Assembly: GCA_027484085.1 (NCBI GenBank)
Contig: JAIXQF010000004.1
Span: forward strand, 568,162-632,161
Reading direction: 5' to 3'
From: Actinomycetales bacterium
GTDB taxonomy: Bacteria > Actinomycetota > Actinomycetes > S36-B12 > UBA5976
Length of the DNA: 64,000 nucleotides
Shown here: positions 20,781-30,329 of the stretch, in pieces
How the letters are laid out: the number at the start of each line of letters is the position of its first letter
How positions within the stretch are numbered: the stretch's first letter is position 1
Program-made: the position numbers and the translations under genes
The notes under the pieces: generated by a model
Told to the model about the DNA's origin: nothing
Database searches by the model: none
The model's input: the letters and a program-made list of their open reading frames with translations, nothing else

Positions 20781-21724
20781 CAGAGACGAGCGGCGGAACT
20801 ACTTCTAGCCAGGCTTCGCCAAAGAATGGCAGACAACTTGCGGTTGTCTCGGTACTTCTTGCTTGCGTTTTGTTTAGCACTAGCGCAACGGGAAGAGCGT
20901 ACCTAGATTTTCCGGGTAGCAGCATTTCGGTCGGTGCTTGGCGAGTGTTTTTAGGCGGCATTGGGTTATCCGTTTATGCCGTTATTCGCTACGGAACTTT
21001 TGGTTTGCGAAAACTAATCAAGCTTCCAATTGTTTGGGTAATGGCCTTGGCAGTGCTTTCGTATCAGATTTCATTTTTCATCGGCGCTGCTCGCATCGGC
21101 GTTGCGATGGGAACCCTAGGTGCATTAGCTACGGCACCGTTTTTTGCTGGCCTATTGGGTTGGATCGTGGGTACGGGAAAGCCTTCCGGAGTTTGGGCGA
21201 TTTCAACACTTATGGGAGTGCTCGGCTTAGCTTTAATAACTGGCGTAAGTGAAGTGCGAGACAACCTTGGATTTCTTGCAGTTTTTGTTTCAGGCGTAAT
21301 GTACGCAATCTTCACAGTCTTTGGAGTTCGCCTAACTCAAACCCATGATGTTTCCGGCGCCGAGGTTTTGGGTGCAGCCTTCGGTATTGGCGCGGTTTTG
21401 TCGCTACCAATTGTTGTGCTGACTAGTGCATGGGTGAATAATGCACTATTAGTTGGATTTGTTTTGTACATCGGATTTGCAACTACTGCTCTTGGTTACA
21501 TTCTGTTTGGCAATGGCCTAACGCACTTGAGTCCAGGCAGCGTTTCAACTTTGACCTTGGCTGAACCAGTTCTCGCCACATTAATGGGAGTATTCATTCT
21601 TGGCGAAGCAATGAATCTTCGAGGTTGGATCGGTTGTGCCGTAATTATTGGCGCACTGGCACTTCTGGGTATCGTTGAATCACGAACCCCATCAAAATCA
21701 ACTCTGGAGACTTCAAATGCGTAG
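20777..21724 (+). CDS. EamA/DMT-family transporter
   Basis: 315 residues with about ten membrane spans in two EamA repeats. GTG start overlaps the preceding stop by 4 bases, and its own 3' end overlaps the era start by 8. It shares its layout and a segment (SYQISFFIGAARIGVAMGTL) with the transporter at 56.1 kb (SYQVFFFASVDRTGVATAAL), so the two look paralogous. Insertion of a transporter between the deaminase-like gene and era is not part of the usual core cluster. Substrate unknown. Confidence 0.87.
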   Translation: MTETSGGTTSSQASPKNGRQLAVVSVLLACVLFSTSATGRAYLDFPGSSISVGAWRVFLGGIGLSVYAVIRYGTFGLRKLIKLPIVWVMALAVLSYQISFFIGAARIGVAMGTLGALATAPFFAGLLGWIVGTGKPSGVWAISTLMGVLGLALITGVSEVRDNLGFLAVFVSGVMYAIFTVFGVRLTQTHDVSGAEVLGAAFGIGAVLSLPIVVLTSAWVNNALLVGFVLYIGFATTALGYILFGNGLTHLSPGSVSTLTLAEPVLATLMGVFILGEAMNLRGWIGCAVIIGALALLGIVESRTPSKSTLETSNA

Positions 21725-22625
21725 TGGTTTTACCTGCATAGTAGGTCGACCCAATGTTGGTAAGTCAACGTTGACCAATGCAATGGTTGGGCAAAAGGTG
21801 GCAATTACATCAGATCGTCCACAAACCACACGTCACACAATTCGTGGAATCGTAACTAACGCCGAAGGTCAATTGATTTTGATTGACACTCCTGGCGTTC
21901 ACAAGCCAAAAACTTTACTAGGCGAAAGACTAAATGCATTAGTTGCAGACACTTGGTCTGAAGTCGATGTTGTTGTGATGTGCTTTCCAGCAAATGAGGC
22001 GATTGGGCCAGGCGACCGATTTATTGCAGAGCAGATCGCGGCAATTCCGAGGGTAAAAAAAGTCGCTGTAGTTACAAAGATTGATACCACTGATAAGCAG
22101 GCAGTAGGCGAGCAATTACTAGCAGTTCAAAACCTTGGCCAAGAACTTGGAATTGACTGGGCTGAATTAGTCCCTGTATCTGCAGTTGCAAATAACCAGG
22201 TTGATTTACTGAGCGATCTTCTAATGAGCTTGTTGCCCGAAGGCCAAGTCCTGTATCCAGATGGGGAGCTTACCGACGAGCCAGAATTAATCATGATTGC
22301 AGAATTGATTCGGGAATCTGCACTTGAAGGCGTGCACGATGAACTACCGCATTCAATCGCAGTTGTGATTGATGAAATGGCGATGCGAGCTGATCGACCT
22401 GAAGATAAACCGTTGATGGATATCTACGCACTGATTTATGTGGAGCGAGAGAGCCAGAAACACATAGTTATCGGCAAGGGTGGTAGTCGGTTAAAAGAAG
22501 TTGGAACTGACGCTCGAATCGCAATCAGCAAAATGCTTGGGGTTCCCGTTTACTTAGACATTCGAGTCAAGATTGCGAAGGACTGGCAGCGAGATCCAAA
22601 GCAACTTTCAAGACTAGGCTTCTAG
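21717..22625 (+). CDS. era: GTPase Era
   Basis: 302 residues. Binds 16S rRNA through a C-terminal KH domain and monitors 30S maturation. G1 is GRPNVGKST at the N-terminus, G3 is DTPGVHKP and G4 is TKID. The KH region includes HIVIGKGGSRLKEVG. The start is ATG at 21717, giving the standard MRSGF opening with GGAGA upstream; longer in-frame starts lie inside the transporter gene. The 3' end overlaps the convergent AI-2E gene by 12 bases. Confidence 0.96.
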   Translation: MRSGFTCIVGRPNVGKSTLTNAMVGQKVAITSDRPQTTRHTIRGIVTNAEGQLILIDTPGVHKPKTLLGERLNALVADTWSEVDVVVMCFPANEAIGPGDRFIAEQIAAIPRVKKVAVVTKIDTTDKQAVGEQLLAVQNLGQELGIDWAELVPVSAVANNQVDLLSDLLMSLLPEGQVLYPDGELTDEPELIMIAELIRESALEGVHDELPHSIAVVIDEMAMRADRPEDKPLMDIYALIYVERESQKHIVIGKGGSRLKEVGTDARIAISKMLGVPVYLDIRVKIAKDWQRDPKQLSRLGF

Positions 22626-23741
22626 CCCTTCCATTTTTGCTTCAAGTCTTTCAATTTCAGCAAGTTCTGGGATCAATTCGTAACGTTTGCCGTAAGTGTC
22701 AACTAAAGCAACCAAGGCTGCGGCGACTGGAACGGAAACAATCGCTCCAACTGCACCAAATAGATTTGCAAACACAATTACTGACCCAAAAGCAATGGCT
22801 GGATGAATGTCCATAGTAATTTTGCTTAACCGCGGAGAGAGTAAATAGTTTTCAATTTGCTGATAGACCGTTGCAAAAATGATGATCAAAACGGCATCCG
22901 TAGGATTATTGAAAACAGCGAATAGCACCGGAATCATTACGCCAATGTAAGTTCCCACGGTCGGGATGAATTGACTTGTAATTCCGGTGATCAAGCCCAG
23001 GGGTAACCAGTATGGCAATCCAATGGCTGCGAAGAATAATGAGTGAGCAGCGGTGGAGGCAAGAGCCAGTATCAACTTAGAAACTACGAATCCACCGGTC
23101 TTTTTCACAGTGATGTCCCAGGTCGTAACTAAAACTTTTTGGGCACTTGGATTTAGTAGGCCGCCAATCTTTCGCTTTAGGCGTGGTGCATCAGCTGAAA
23201 GATAAAACGAAAACAGGGCAAGTGTTAGCAATTGGAATAGGCCACCAATGATTCCAGAGATGATTCCAACAAAGCCACCCGCAAAATTGCTGGCCCAAGT
23301 AGCGATTTGTGAAGGCTGAATATTCAGTTGATTTATCAGCGCATCTGGATCCAGCTCTTGGCCGAATGCGTCATTTACCCAATTTGTTAAATCGATAATC
23401 AGATTCGGTAAATCCGAAATCAATGACGAGGCTTGGGAAAAAAGTAGCCCGCCAAATAGCGCTAGAAACGCAGTAACCAGAAGTGTTACGCCAAGCATGG
23501 TTAATCCAGTTGCCGCGCCACGTCGCCAGCCGCGATTTGAAAGTGTCGAAACTGCTGGCTCCATAGCTACTGCAAGCAACAGTGCAAGCAGAATCAACAG
23601 GATCAAACTAACGTTTTGTTGAAAAACCCAGAGCCCCAACATGGCTGCGGCGGTAAAAAGAATTATGGTGCGTAAGACCCACTTGATAGAAGCTTGGTCG
23701 AAACCCGTCACATTTACTGGGTCTTTCGGTGAAGTGCTCAT
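22614..23741 (-). CDS. AI-2E family transporter (PerM/YdiK-like)
   Basis: 375 residues with about eight membrane spans and the usual cytoplasmic-facing central region. The C-terminal half (GLITGITSQFIPTVGTYIGV and IENYLLSPRLSKITMDIHPAI) carries the conserved family motifs. Known members export autoinducer-2 or take part in Na+/H+ transport, but the substrate here is not evident. Convergent with era and divergent from recO. Confidence 0.9.
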   Translation of the reverse strand: MSTSPKDPVNVTGFDQASIKWVLRTIILFTAAAMLGLWVFQQNVSLILLILLALLLAVAMEPAVSTLSNRGWRRGAATGLTMLGVTLLVTAFLALFGGLLFSQASSLISDLPNLIIDLTNWVNDAFGQELDPDALINQLNIQPSQIATWASNFAGGFVGIISGIIGGLFQLLTLALFSFYLSADAPRLKRKIGGLLNPSAQKVLVTTWDITVKKTGGFVVSKLILALASTAAHSLFFAAIGLPYWLPLGLITGITSQFIPTVGTYIGVMIPVLFAVFNNPTDAVLIIIFATVYQQIENYLLSPRLSKITMDIHPAIAFGSVIVFANLFGAVGAIVSVPVAAALVALVDTYGKRYELIPELAEIERLEAKMEGLEA

Positions 23742-23794
23742 GAATTGAGGTTACCTGACCATCACTTGGGCACGGGACGTGACACCATAGTCAC

Positions 23795-24532
23795 ATGCCT
23801 AGTTATCGCGCGGAAGCCATAGTTTTGCGCACACATAAATTAGGCGAAGCAGATCGGATCATCACACTGCTCACGCGCGAGCGAGGTAAAGTGCGTGCCG
23901 TTGCAAAAGGAGTACGGCGAACCAAAAGTAAGTTTGGTGCTCGCTTAGAACCATTCAGTCGTGTGGATTTATTGGTCTTTGAAGGAAAGAATCTCGACAT
24001 AATCACGCAAGCCGAGTCGCTCAATGCATATGGCCAAGAATTAGCGCTTGATTATTCATTGTGGACAGCTGGGCAAACTATGTTGGAGACGGCAGATCGC
24101 CTGACACCAGAAGATTCCATCTCGGCTGAGTCGCAGTATCTGTTATTGGTTGGCGCATTGCGGACTTTAGTAACTGGTGAGCATGCAGCCGGTTTAGTAC
24201 TCGACGCTTTCTTACTTCGAGCCCTTTCGATGGCTGGGTATTCACCAACTTTGAATGCTTGCGTAATTTGCGGAGTTGCTGGCACCCAACCTTTCTTCCA
24301 TGTTTCAACTGGTGGCGCACTATGTGTCGAACATCGTGTGCCCGGCAGCGTTGCACCCCGACCTGAATCATTCGAGCTCATGCAGGCACTGATGACGGGG
24401 GATTGGGAGTTTGCGGACGCATCCGCTGCGAAAGATCGAAGCGAAGTATCAGGACTGGTAGCTGCTTATGTGCAATGGCACCTAGAGCGCGGACTTAGGT
24501 CCTTGCCTTTAGTTGATCGGCAAGCAACATGA
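23795..24532 (+). CDS. recO: DNA repair protein RecO
   Basis: 245 residues. Loads RecA onto SSB-coated single-stranded DNA in the RecFOR pathway. The N-terminal OB fold opens YRAEAIVLRTHKLGEADRI, and KGVRRTKSKFGARLEPF is conserved. A zinc-binding cluster CVICG...LCVEH is present near residues 150-175. It precedes uppS by 33 bases, the normal actinobacterial pairing. Confidence 0.95.
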   Translation: MPSYRAEAIVLRTHKLGEADRIITLLTRERGKVRAVAKGVRRTKSKFGARLEPFSRVDLLVFEGKNLDIITQAESLNAYGQELALDYSLWTAGQTMLETADRLTPEDSISAESQYLLLVGALRTLVTGEHAAGLVLDAFLLRALSMAGYSPTLNACVICGVAGTQPFFHVSTGGALCVEHRVPGSVAPRPESFELMQALMTGDWEFADASAAKDRSEVSGLVAAYVQWHLERGLRSLPLVDRQAT

Positions 24533-24565
24533 GTTTTTTGAATTCGAACATGACAGACTTAAACC

Positions 24566-25345
24566 ATGTTGCTTAACCCGCCGCCGCATATATCAGGGGT
24601 TCAGCCTCCAAAAATCCAATCTGATTTGATACCAAACCACGTTGCTGTGGTTATGGACGGAAATGGCCGATGGGCCAAGGAGCGCGGGCTTCCGCGTACC
24701 GCTGGACATGAAGCTGGCGAAGCAAGTCTGATGGACTGCATCTACGGTTCGCTAGAACTGGGAGTCAGTTGGCTTTCGGCATATGCATTTTCAACAGAGA
24801 ATTGGCGGAGATCTCCAGAGGAAGTTCGCTTCCTGATGAACTTTAATCGAGACGTAATTCGCAGACGCCGGGACGAGATGAACGACATGGGCGTTCGGAT
24901 CCGCTGGGCCGGCCGGCGTCCAAAACTTTGGCGCTCAGTGATTGAAGAGCTTGAAGCCTGCGAAAAGTTAACTGCTAAGAATTCAAAGCTAACCGTAACT
25001 ATGTGCGTGAATTATGGTGGGCGGGCCGAGATAGTTGATGCCGTCTCGGCGATTGCGCAGCAGGTCGCTGATGGGAAAATTGACCCGAAGAAAGTAACTG
25101 AAAAAACCATCAAGAAATACTTAGATGAACCAGATATGCCAGACGTTGATCTCTTTGTGCGATCTAGTGGCGAACAGCGATTAAGTAATTTCTTGCTTTG
25201 GCAAAGTGCATATTCAGAATTTGTTTTCTTGCCGACGCTCTGGCCTGATTTTGACCGCCGTCACTTGTGGCACGCTTGTGAAATTTATGCCTCACGGGAT
25301 CGTCGTTACGGGGGAGCCGTCCCTAATCCGTTACCAGAAATCTAA
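24566..25345 (+). CDS. uppS: Isoprenyl transferase (undecaprenyl-PP synthase type)
   Basis: 259 residues. Cis-prenyltransferase making the polyprenyl-diphosphate carrier for cell-wall assembly. [19 protein letters not shown] holds the catalytic Asp and P-loop, and the C-terminal [19 protein letters not shown] contains the RxSGE/RxSNF motif. Chain length of the product cannot be told from sequence. Its end overlaps the convergent zur-like gene by 4 bases. Confidence 0.94.
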   Translation: MLLNPPPHISGVQPPKIQSDLIPNHVAVVMDGNGRWAKERGLPRTAGHEAGEASLMDCIYGSLELGVSWLSAYAFSTENWRRSPEEVRFLMNFNRDVIRRRRDEMNDMGVRIRWAGRRPKLWRSVIEELEACEKLTAKNSKLTVTMCVNYGGRAEIVDAVSAIAQQVADGKIDPKKVTEKTIKKYLDEPDMPDVDLFVRSSGEQRLSNFLLWQSAYSEFVFLPTLWPDFDRRHLWHACEIYASRDRRYGGAVPNPLPEI

Positions 25346-25731
25346 TTGTTCCTGCACTTTTTGCACACGCCAGTGATCTCAAGCGTGTGAGCGATTTCGG
25401 TAAACCCATTGTCGATACCAATTTGCTTTGCCCAAACTTCCAAAGCTTCCCCGGTAATCTCGATCGCCAGACCGCACTTAGTGCAAGTTAAGTGATGGTG
25501 ATGCCCATTGCTGCAAAGTCGATATTGGGACTCGCCATCGGTTCCGATGATCATGTCTACATCACGAGCTTCAAACATTTCAGTTAAGTTTCGATACACA
25601 GTTGAAAGTCCGATTGTGTCGCCACTTAGTGTTAAAAGAGCATGAATTTCTTGGGCGCTTCTAAAGTTTTCTTGTGACGTCAGCGCTTCGGTAATGGCTT
25701 TACGTTGCTTAGTAAGTCTTTGGGTAGCCAT
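25342..25731 (-). CDS. zur: Fur-family zinc uptake regulator (Zur-like)
   Basis: 129 residues. Winged-helix N-terminus ([23 protein letters not shown]) and a metal-binding C-terminus with [11 protein letters not shown] and a closing CKKC, the two CxxC pairs of the structural zinc site. The HHHHLTC segment resembles actinobacterial Zur more than Fur. It lies 2 bases downstream of a ZIP metal transporter gene whose promoter carries two Zur-like boxes, so both genes are probably repressed by this protein when zinc is plentiful. Confidence 0.88.
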   Translation of the reverse strand: MATQRLTKQRKAITEALTSQENFRSAQEIHALLTLSGDTIGLSTVYRNLTEMFEARDVDMIIGTDGESQYRLCSNGHHHHLTCTKCGLAIEITGEALEVWAKQIGIDNGFTEIAHTLEITGVCKKCRNN

Positions 25732-25733
25732 AT

Positions 25734-26471
25734 TTATCCGTGAACCAGGGTCACGATCAAAAACATAATGACCACACCAGAAACCGTAGCTAGCAATGTC
25801 ATTCGAGACGGCTTGCTACTGTGCGCTTCAGGCAAAATGTGTGAGGTTGCTAAGTAAATCAAGAAGCCAGCAAACAGTGCGAGATATAACCCAAGCAGAT
25901 TATCGGCAACCACTACACGCGCACCAAGAATCGCACCTGCAATTCGCGCTACTCCGTCAGCAATCAGAAGCATGACAGCTCGTGTCTGCCATTTGCCAGC
26001 GGAAATCAACATGGAAACGGTATTAAGCCCATCTGTAAATGCATGAGCGATAACTGCAATTGCGACTATCCATCCAAGTGATGAACTGACTTGAAAGGCC
26101 AGACCGATTGCCAGTCCATCAAGGAATACGTGAACCACCATGGCAGAAGCCGCGATCACTCCGGTGGCATTGTGCGAGTGTTCATGGGAGTCGGCATATT
26201 TTGAATCATGCGGTTCATGTGCACCGGAATAGCGCTCCAAGATATGCAGAGCCAAGAAACCAATCACAAACATGACCATTACTGCAGGAACATGTCCAAC
26301 TTCCTGGCTACTTAGTTCAAAAACTTCCGGAATCAAATCGAAGGAAACTAACCCAAGCAATAGGCCAGCACTTAATCCCAGTACTAAGTGCATCCGCTTG
26401 CGGGCACGAAGAGCTAAAAAGCCACCTAAGAAAGTAGCGAGCACGGTTCCAAGTGCGACGAGGACTGCCAC
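25734..26471 (-). CDS. ZIP family metal transporter
   Basis: 245 residues and about eight membrane spans, predicted to import zinc or a similar divalent metal. A His-rich cytoplasmic loop (EPHDSKYADSHEHSHN) and the metal-site helices HVFLDGLAIGLAF and HAFTDGLN are visible. GTG at 26471 is chosen because AAAGGAG sits 5 bases upstream. The longer in-frame start at 26501 would translate straight through a perfect palindromic operator. Operon with the downstream zur-like gene. Confidence 0.9.
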   Translation of the reverse strand: MAVLVALGTVLATFLGGFLALRARKRMHLVLGLSAGLLLGLVSFDLIPEVFELSSQEVGHVPAVMVMFVIGFLALHILERYSGAHEPHDSKYADSHEHSHNATGVIAASAMVVHVFLDGLAIGLAFQVSSSLGWIVAIAVIAHAFTDGLNTVSMLISAGKWQTRAVMLLIADGVARIAGAILGARVVVADNLLGLYLALFAGFLIYLATSHILPEAHSSKPSRMTLLATVSGVVIMFLIVTLVHG

Positions 26472-26482
26472 TAGAACTCCTT

Positions 26483-26503
26483 TATTGGGAATAATTCCCA
26501 ATA
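26483..26503. promoter_or_regulatory. Proximal Zur-like operator (perfect palindrome)
   Basis: Perfect inverted repeat with 10-base arms, TATTGGGAAT and ATTCCCAATA, around a single central base. It spans the predicted start point and touches the -10 box. It matches the distal box at 17 of 21 positions. Confidence 0.8.
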
Positions 26504-26529
26504 GTAAGTTTAATGGGAATCATTGTCAA
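26501..26529 (-). promoter_or_regulatory. Promoter of the ZIP transporter-zur operon
   Basis: On the minus strand a consensus -35 TTGACA (26524-26529) and a -10 TACTAT (26501-26506) are separated by exactly 17 bases. The predicted start point falls at about 26494, inside the proximal palindrome. Both boxes overlap Zur-like operators, which makes repression by promoter occlusion likely. Confidence 0.8.
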
Positions 26530-26531
26530 TA
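26511..26531. promoter_or_regulatory. Distal Zur-like operator
   Basis: Arms TAATGGGAAT and ATTGTCAATA around a central C, with 7 of 10 arm positions symmetric. The core resembles the actinobacterial Zur box of the TGAAAATCATTTTCA type. It covers the -35 hexamer of the ZIP-zur promoter. Its centre is 28 bases from that of the proximal box. Confidence 0.78.
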
Positions 26532-26573
26532 AGCTTGCACCCAATTTGGACTGACCCGTGCTTGACTTGGGTT

Positions 26574-26909
26574 ATGGGACAAGCAAACAAACCGAAAAAG
26601 CCAACTCCAGCAGTTCCAGTTGTGACACATTCCTTACTGCGAAAGCGGATAACGAATTTGAGTGCACCCTTACTGCTACGGATTCACGGCTTACCAAAGT
26701 TCCTAGTTCCATCGCTTATTGCTGTGTTAATGCTCTCAGGCCTCTTCTTGCAGCCGCCATATTCAGGTATTTCGCTAACGGTAGTGAGCGTTTTCATCGG
26801 GTGGCTTATGTACGTGTCTTGGCCGCTACTTGATTCAAAGTCTCGATTAATTCGGATCTTGGTGTTTTTTATCTTGTTAGCCGCAACTGCAGTTAACTAC
26901 GGCGCTTAG
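26574..26909 (+). CDS. Small conserved membrane protein (DUF6703-like)
   Basis: 111 residues from ATG 26574 (MGQANKPKKPTP). A basic, Pro-rich N-terminus is followed by a short helix (LSAPLLLRIHGLPKFL) and about three membrane spans. It resembles actinobacterial small membrane proteins of the DUF6703 type, whose function is unknown. The gene is divergent from the ZIP-zur operon, so its promoter may lie close to the Zur boxes. An upstream in-frame start at 26523 would overlap those boxes. Confidence 0.65.
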   Translation: MGQANKPKKPTPAVPVVTHSLLRKRITNLSAPLLLRIHGLPKFLVPSLIAVLMLSGLFLQPPYSGISLTVVSVFIGWLMYVSWPLLDSKSRLIRILVFFILLAATAVNYGA

Positions 26910-26914
26910 TTTTT

Positions 26915-27253
26915 ATGCTTGGCACTTTCCACGCGGTGTGGACTTTTGATGTAACGGATGCTGTTGCCTGGAAACTAGAAGCTCAACTTGCCATGAATAT
27001 TTTGCAAGCTAGAAGTGGCTTTGTATCCGGAAGTGTTTTTCATAACGCAGATTCCCCTGAACGATATTTAGTGAAAACAGATTGGCTCGACGTTGGTTCC
27101 TACCGACGGGCGCTTGGTTCAATGGAGGCAAAAGTCGGAGTCTGGCCCTTCCTAGCAAACATGCGGGATGAGCCGACGGCTTTTGAACTGCTTATGGACT
27201 TTACTGCTGAGTCCGTGACCGAGTACGAGTCGAGTGTTAATGACGGAGTTTGA
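26915..27253 (+). CDS. ABM-like small dimeric alpha/beta-barrel protein
   Basis: 112 residues. The pattern TFHAVWTFDV...QARSGFVSGSVFHNADSPERYLVKTDWLDVGSYRRALGS resembles the antibiotic biosynthesis monooxygenase/quinol monooxygenase fold, whose members act on quinones, heme or polyketides, or are only structural. No catalytic residues can be named. It starts 5 bases after the preceding gene and overlaps the next one. Confidence 0.6.
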   Translation: MLGTFHAVWTFDVTDAVAWKLEAQLAMNILQARSGFVSGSVFHNADSPERYLVKTDWLDVGSYRRALGSMEAKVGVWPFLANMRDEPTAFELLMDFTAESVTEYESSVNDGV

Positions 27254-27680
27254 CTTCATTGATCGTGCCGATGCTGGGCAAAAAATGTTGGAAACTTTCA
27301 AAGCGGAGATTTTGGAACACGACGTAATTGTTGTGGTTTTGCCTGCCGCAGGTGAGATCGCACTTTCATTTGCGGCCGAGATGACGCTGCCAATGCGCGA
27401 TCTAAACATCATCCGAACTGGCGCAACAGTATCGATCCCCAGGCTTGATGGACTTTCTGGATTAAATGTTGCGGTAATTGACGATGGTGTTGAATCCGGT
27501 AGCACCGCCATGGCGATCGGTGCAATGCTCCGGGGTGCATCCGTTAACTCGGCAACGCTTATTGTTCCGGTTTGCCCAAAATCAGTCGTACCCCATTTAC
27601 TAGCGGTTTATGACACGATCCATGCCGTCGTCTCGCCGCCGACACCGAGCTCACTGACTCGACATTACGAATTGAATTAG
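27240..27680 (+). CDS. Phosphoribosyltransferase-like protein
   Basis: 146 residues. VAVIDDGVESGSTAMAIGAML is the PRPP-binding loop pattern of type I phosphoribosyltransferases, with the two acidic residues present. A short hydrophobic strand (IVVVLPAAGEIALSFA) precedes it. The base specificity is not recognisable, and the hood region is minimal, so an exporter-associated or regulatory PRTase is possible. ATG at 27240 (MTEFDF) is used; a GTG two codons earlier also fits. It overlaps the preceding gene by 14 bases. Confidence 0.7.
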   Translation: MTEFDFIDRADAGQKMLETFKAEILEHDVIVVVLPAAGEIALSFAAEMTLPMRDLNIIRTGATVSIPRLDGLSGLNVAVIDDGVESGSTAMAIGAMLRGASVNSATLIVPVCPKSVVPHLLAVYDTIHAVVSPPTPSSLTRHYELN

Positions 27681-27726
27681 AGCCGAACCAAAGCATTTAA
27701 ACATTTCAAGTCCACATAAAACTCGA

Positions 27727-27732
27727 TAGAAT
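27727..27732 (+). promoter_or_regulatory. Putative -10 box of glyS
   Basis: TAGAAT predicts a transcript with a leader of about 36 bases. Within that leader GCTTCCG and CGGAAAGC (near 27743-27765) can pair as a short stem. No long leader or T-box specifier structure is seen. Confidence 0.4.
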
Positions 27733-27774
27733 GGGGTTTCCTGCTTCCGGCAACCAGTCGGAAAGCCTTATCGG

Positions 27775-29163
27775 ATGTTGAGTTTCATGGATCGCGTAGA
27801 CGCTGTAGTAAATCTGTCCAAACGTCGGGGATTTGTTTTCCCAAGTAGCGAAATTTATGGCGGATCCCGATCCGCCTGGGATTACGGGCCATTGGGTGTC
27901 GAGCTCAAAGAAAACGTCCGTCGCCAATGGTGGAAAGCCGTAGTTCAATCACGGGAAGACGTTGTAGGAATCGATTCCGCAGTTATCTTGGCGCCACAGG
28001 TTTGGGCTGCATCCGGTCACTTGGCAACTTTCACAGACCCACTTACAGAATGCACTTCGTGTCACAAGCGGTTTCGGGAAGATCACTTACTTGAAGAATT
28101 CGAAGCACGTAAAGGTCGTGCGCCAGAAGGTGGACTAGCTGGCGTTCCTTGCCCTAACTGTGGAACCAAAGGCGAATTCACTGAGCCAAAAATGTTTAAT
28201 GGCATGCTTTCCACAAATCTTGGTCCAGTTGTCGATGAAAATTCGTTGCATTACCTACGCCCAGAAACTGCTCAAGGTATTTTCACAAACTATGCGAACG
28301 TCGCAGCCTCATCTCGGAAAAAGCCACCGTTTGGAATTGGTCAAACCGGAAAGTCTTTCCGAAATGAAATCACACCTGGTAATTTCATTTTCCGCACCCG
28401 CGAGTTTGAACAAATGGAAATGGAGTTCTTTGTTCCACCTGGCACCGACGAACAGTGGCATGAGTACTGGCTGGAAGAGCGTTGGAATTGGTACCTAGAT
28501 CTTGGTCTTTCACCTGACAATTTGCGCAGGTTCGAACATCCGAAAGAAAAACTTTCGCACTACTCCAAGCGCACAACCGATATTGAATATCGATTCCAAT
28601 TCGGAGGCAGTGAGTTTGCTGAGTTGGAAGGCATTGCTAATCGCACTGACTTTGACTTGAAGGCACACATGGAAGCCTCTGGCAAAGACTTGTCATTCTT
28701 CGATCAAGAATCCGGCGAGAAGTACGTGCCATACGTGATTGAACCAGCAGCAGGATTAACCCGTGCGGTGCTTGCGTTCATGCTTGAGGCATACGACGAA
28801 GACGAAGCTCCGAATACCAAGGGCGGCGTAGATAAGCGTGTTGTAATGCGCTTTGACAAACGGTTAGCTCCAGTAAAGGCAGCAATCTTGCCACTTTCGC
28901 GCAATGCCGATTTAAGTCCGAAGGCAAAAGACCTTGCAACTGAACTTCGCAAAAATTGGAACATCGAGTTTGATGATGCAGGTGCGATTGGTCGTCGTTA
29001 TCGACGTCAAGATGAAATTGGAACACCGTATTGCATCACAGTTGACTTCGAAACTCTTGAAGATAACGCAGTAACAATTCGTGATCGAGACACTATGGAA
29101 CAAGAGCGAGTAGGACTTGATTCTGTTGTGTCTTGGTTAGGCTCTCGCCTTATCGGCTGCTGA
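27775..29163 (+). CDS. glyS: Glycyl-tRNA synthetase (alpha2 type)
   Basis: 462 residues, the usual length for the dimeric archaeal/eukaryal-like GlyRS common in actinobacteria. The opening [20 protein letters not shown] is diagnostic. Class II motifs are visible as [34 protein letters not shown] and [14 protein letters not shown] CxxC...CxxC zinc-type insert (CTSCHK; CPNCG) is present. ATG 27775 is used; ATG 27787 (MDRVD) is an equally plausible start. The dus gene overlaps its TGA (TGATG). Confidence 0.95.
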   Translation: MLSFMDRVDAVVNLSKRRGFVFPSSEIYGGSRSAWDYGPLGVELKENVRRQWWKAVVQSREDVVGIDSAVILAPQVWAASGHLATFTDPLTECTSCHKRFREDHLLEEFEARKGRAPEGGLAGVPCPNCGTKGEFTEPKMFNGMLSTNLGPVVDENSLHYLRPETAQGIFTNYANVAASSRKKPPFGIGQTGKSFRNEITPGNFIFRTREFEQMEMEFFVPPGTDEQWHEYWLEERWNWYLDLGLSPDNLRRFEHPKEKLSHYSKRTTDIEYRFQFGGSEFAELEGIANRTDFDLKAHMEASGKDLSFFDQESGEKYVPYVIEPAAGLTRAVLAFMLEAYDEDEAPNTKGGVDKRVVMRFDKRLAPVKAAILPLSRNADLSPKAKDLATELRKNWNIEFDDAGAIGRRYRRQDEIGTPYCITVDFETLEDNAVTIRDRDTMEQERVGLDSVVSWLGSRLIGC

Positions 29164-30329
29164 TGTTTGCAGACTTATTAGCCACTGATCCGGTTATCGA
29201 ACTTGCGCCTATGGCGGGAGTAACTAATCGGGCGTTTCGTCGAGTTTGTCGCGAGGCATCGATGCAGATACGACATTCTGCTGGCCAAGTGGATGTCGAC
29301 CAAACGGTTTATGTGGCCGAGATGACGACCTCGCAGGCGCTATTGATGCGGCATCCAGAAACGCTAGACCTAGTGACGTTTGATTCCGACGAGAAAACTA
29401 GAAGCGCTCAGCTTTATGGCGTTGATCCAGACATTGTGGGCGCAGCGGTAAAAATGTTGGTCGATGAAGACATGGCTGATCATGTTGATTTAAATTTTGG
29501 TTGCCCAGTGCCAAAAGTTACCCGCAAAGGTGGCGGTAGTGCGCTGCCTTGGAAGCGGGACTTGTTTTCCAGCATTGTTAATTCAGCAGTTAAGAATGCC
29601 CAAGGAAAAGTTCCAGTTACGGTCAAGATGCGAGTTGGAATTGATGCCGATCACATTACTTATTCAGATGCCGGAAAGATCGCATCTGAAGCAGGCGTTA
29701 CTTGGGTAGCGCTGCATGGCCGAACTGCTGCTCAGTATTACGGTGGGAAAGCGGATTGGACAACAATCGCTCGATTAGTCGAACACATTCCTAACACACC
29801 AGTTCTGGGAAATGGTGACATTTGGTCGGCTGCAGATGCACAACGGATGCTGGATGAAACGGGCGCTCGAGGAGTTGTAGTGGGTCGCGGTTGCCTTGGT
29901 CGACCATGGTTGTTTGGTCAGATTCGCGCATCATTTGCTGGTGAAACAGTTCCGGCTGAACCAAATGCTGGCGTGATTGTCGATTTAATGCGAAGGCATG
30001 CGGATCTTCTTGTAGAAATGCATGGTGATGAATTCCGCGGCTGTCAGGAAATGCGAAAGCACATGGCTTGGTACCTAAAGGGCGTAGTTGCAGGCAGCGA
30101 AACCCGTGGCGCATTGTCATTGATTTCGAGTTTGAAGGAATTTGATGACTTGTTGAGCACGATCAACCGGGAGCAGATCTTGGATGAAGAGCTTGCAAAA
30201 CTTCCTCGGGGTAGGACCACGCCAGATCGTCGCGTTAACTTGCCAGACGGATGGCTTAACTCACAAAGTATGTCGAAGACAGAAGTTGAAACAGTTCGAG
30301 AAGCTGAGTTAGCAGTCAGTGGTGGGTAA
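29163..30329 (+). CDS. dusB: tRNA-dihydrouridine synthase (DusB-like)
   Basis: 388 residues. FMN enzyme reducing uridine to dihydrouridine in tRNA D-loops. LAPMAGVTNRAFRR is at the N-terminus. The catalytic Cys lies in DLNFGCPVPKVTRKGGGSAL, and VTVKMRVGID and LHGRTAAQYYGGKADW follow. The start is ATG at 29163, sharing one base with the glyS stop; an in-frame ATG at 29133 lies inside glyS. dgt starts at the base after its stop. Confidence 0.92.
   Translation: MFADLLATDPVIELAPMAGVTNRAFRRVCREASMQIRHSAGQVDVDQTVYVAEMTTSQALLMRHPETLDLVTFDSDEKTRSAQLYGVDPDIVGAAVKMLVDEDMADHVDLNFGCPVPKVTRKGGGSALPWKRDLFSSIVNSAVKNAQGKVPVTVKMRVGIDADHITYSDAGKIASEAGVTWVALHGRTAAQYYGGKADWTTIARLVEHIPNTPVLGNGDIWSAADAQRMLDETGARGVVVGRGCLGRPWLFGQIRASFAGETVPAEPNAGVIVDLMRRHADLLVEMHGDEFRGCQEMRKHMAWYLKGVVAGSETRGALSLISSLKEFDDLLSTINREQILDEELAKLPRGRTTPDRRVNLPDGWLNSQSMSKTEVETVREAELAVSGG

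Noticed and set aside
27681-27774. Possible T-box riboswitch before glyS
   Set aside because: The leader is under 100 bases with only one weak stem and no T-box motif or antiterminator.
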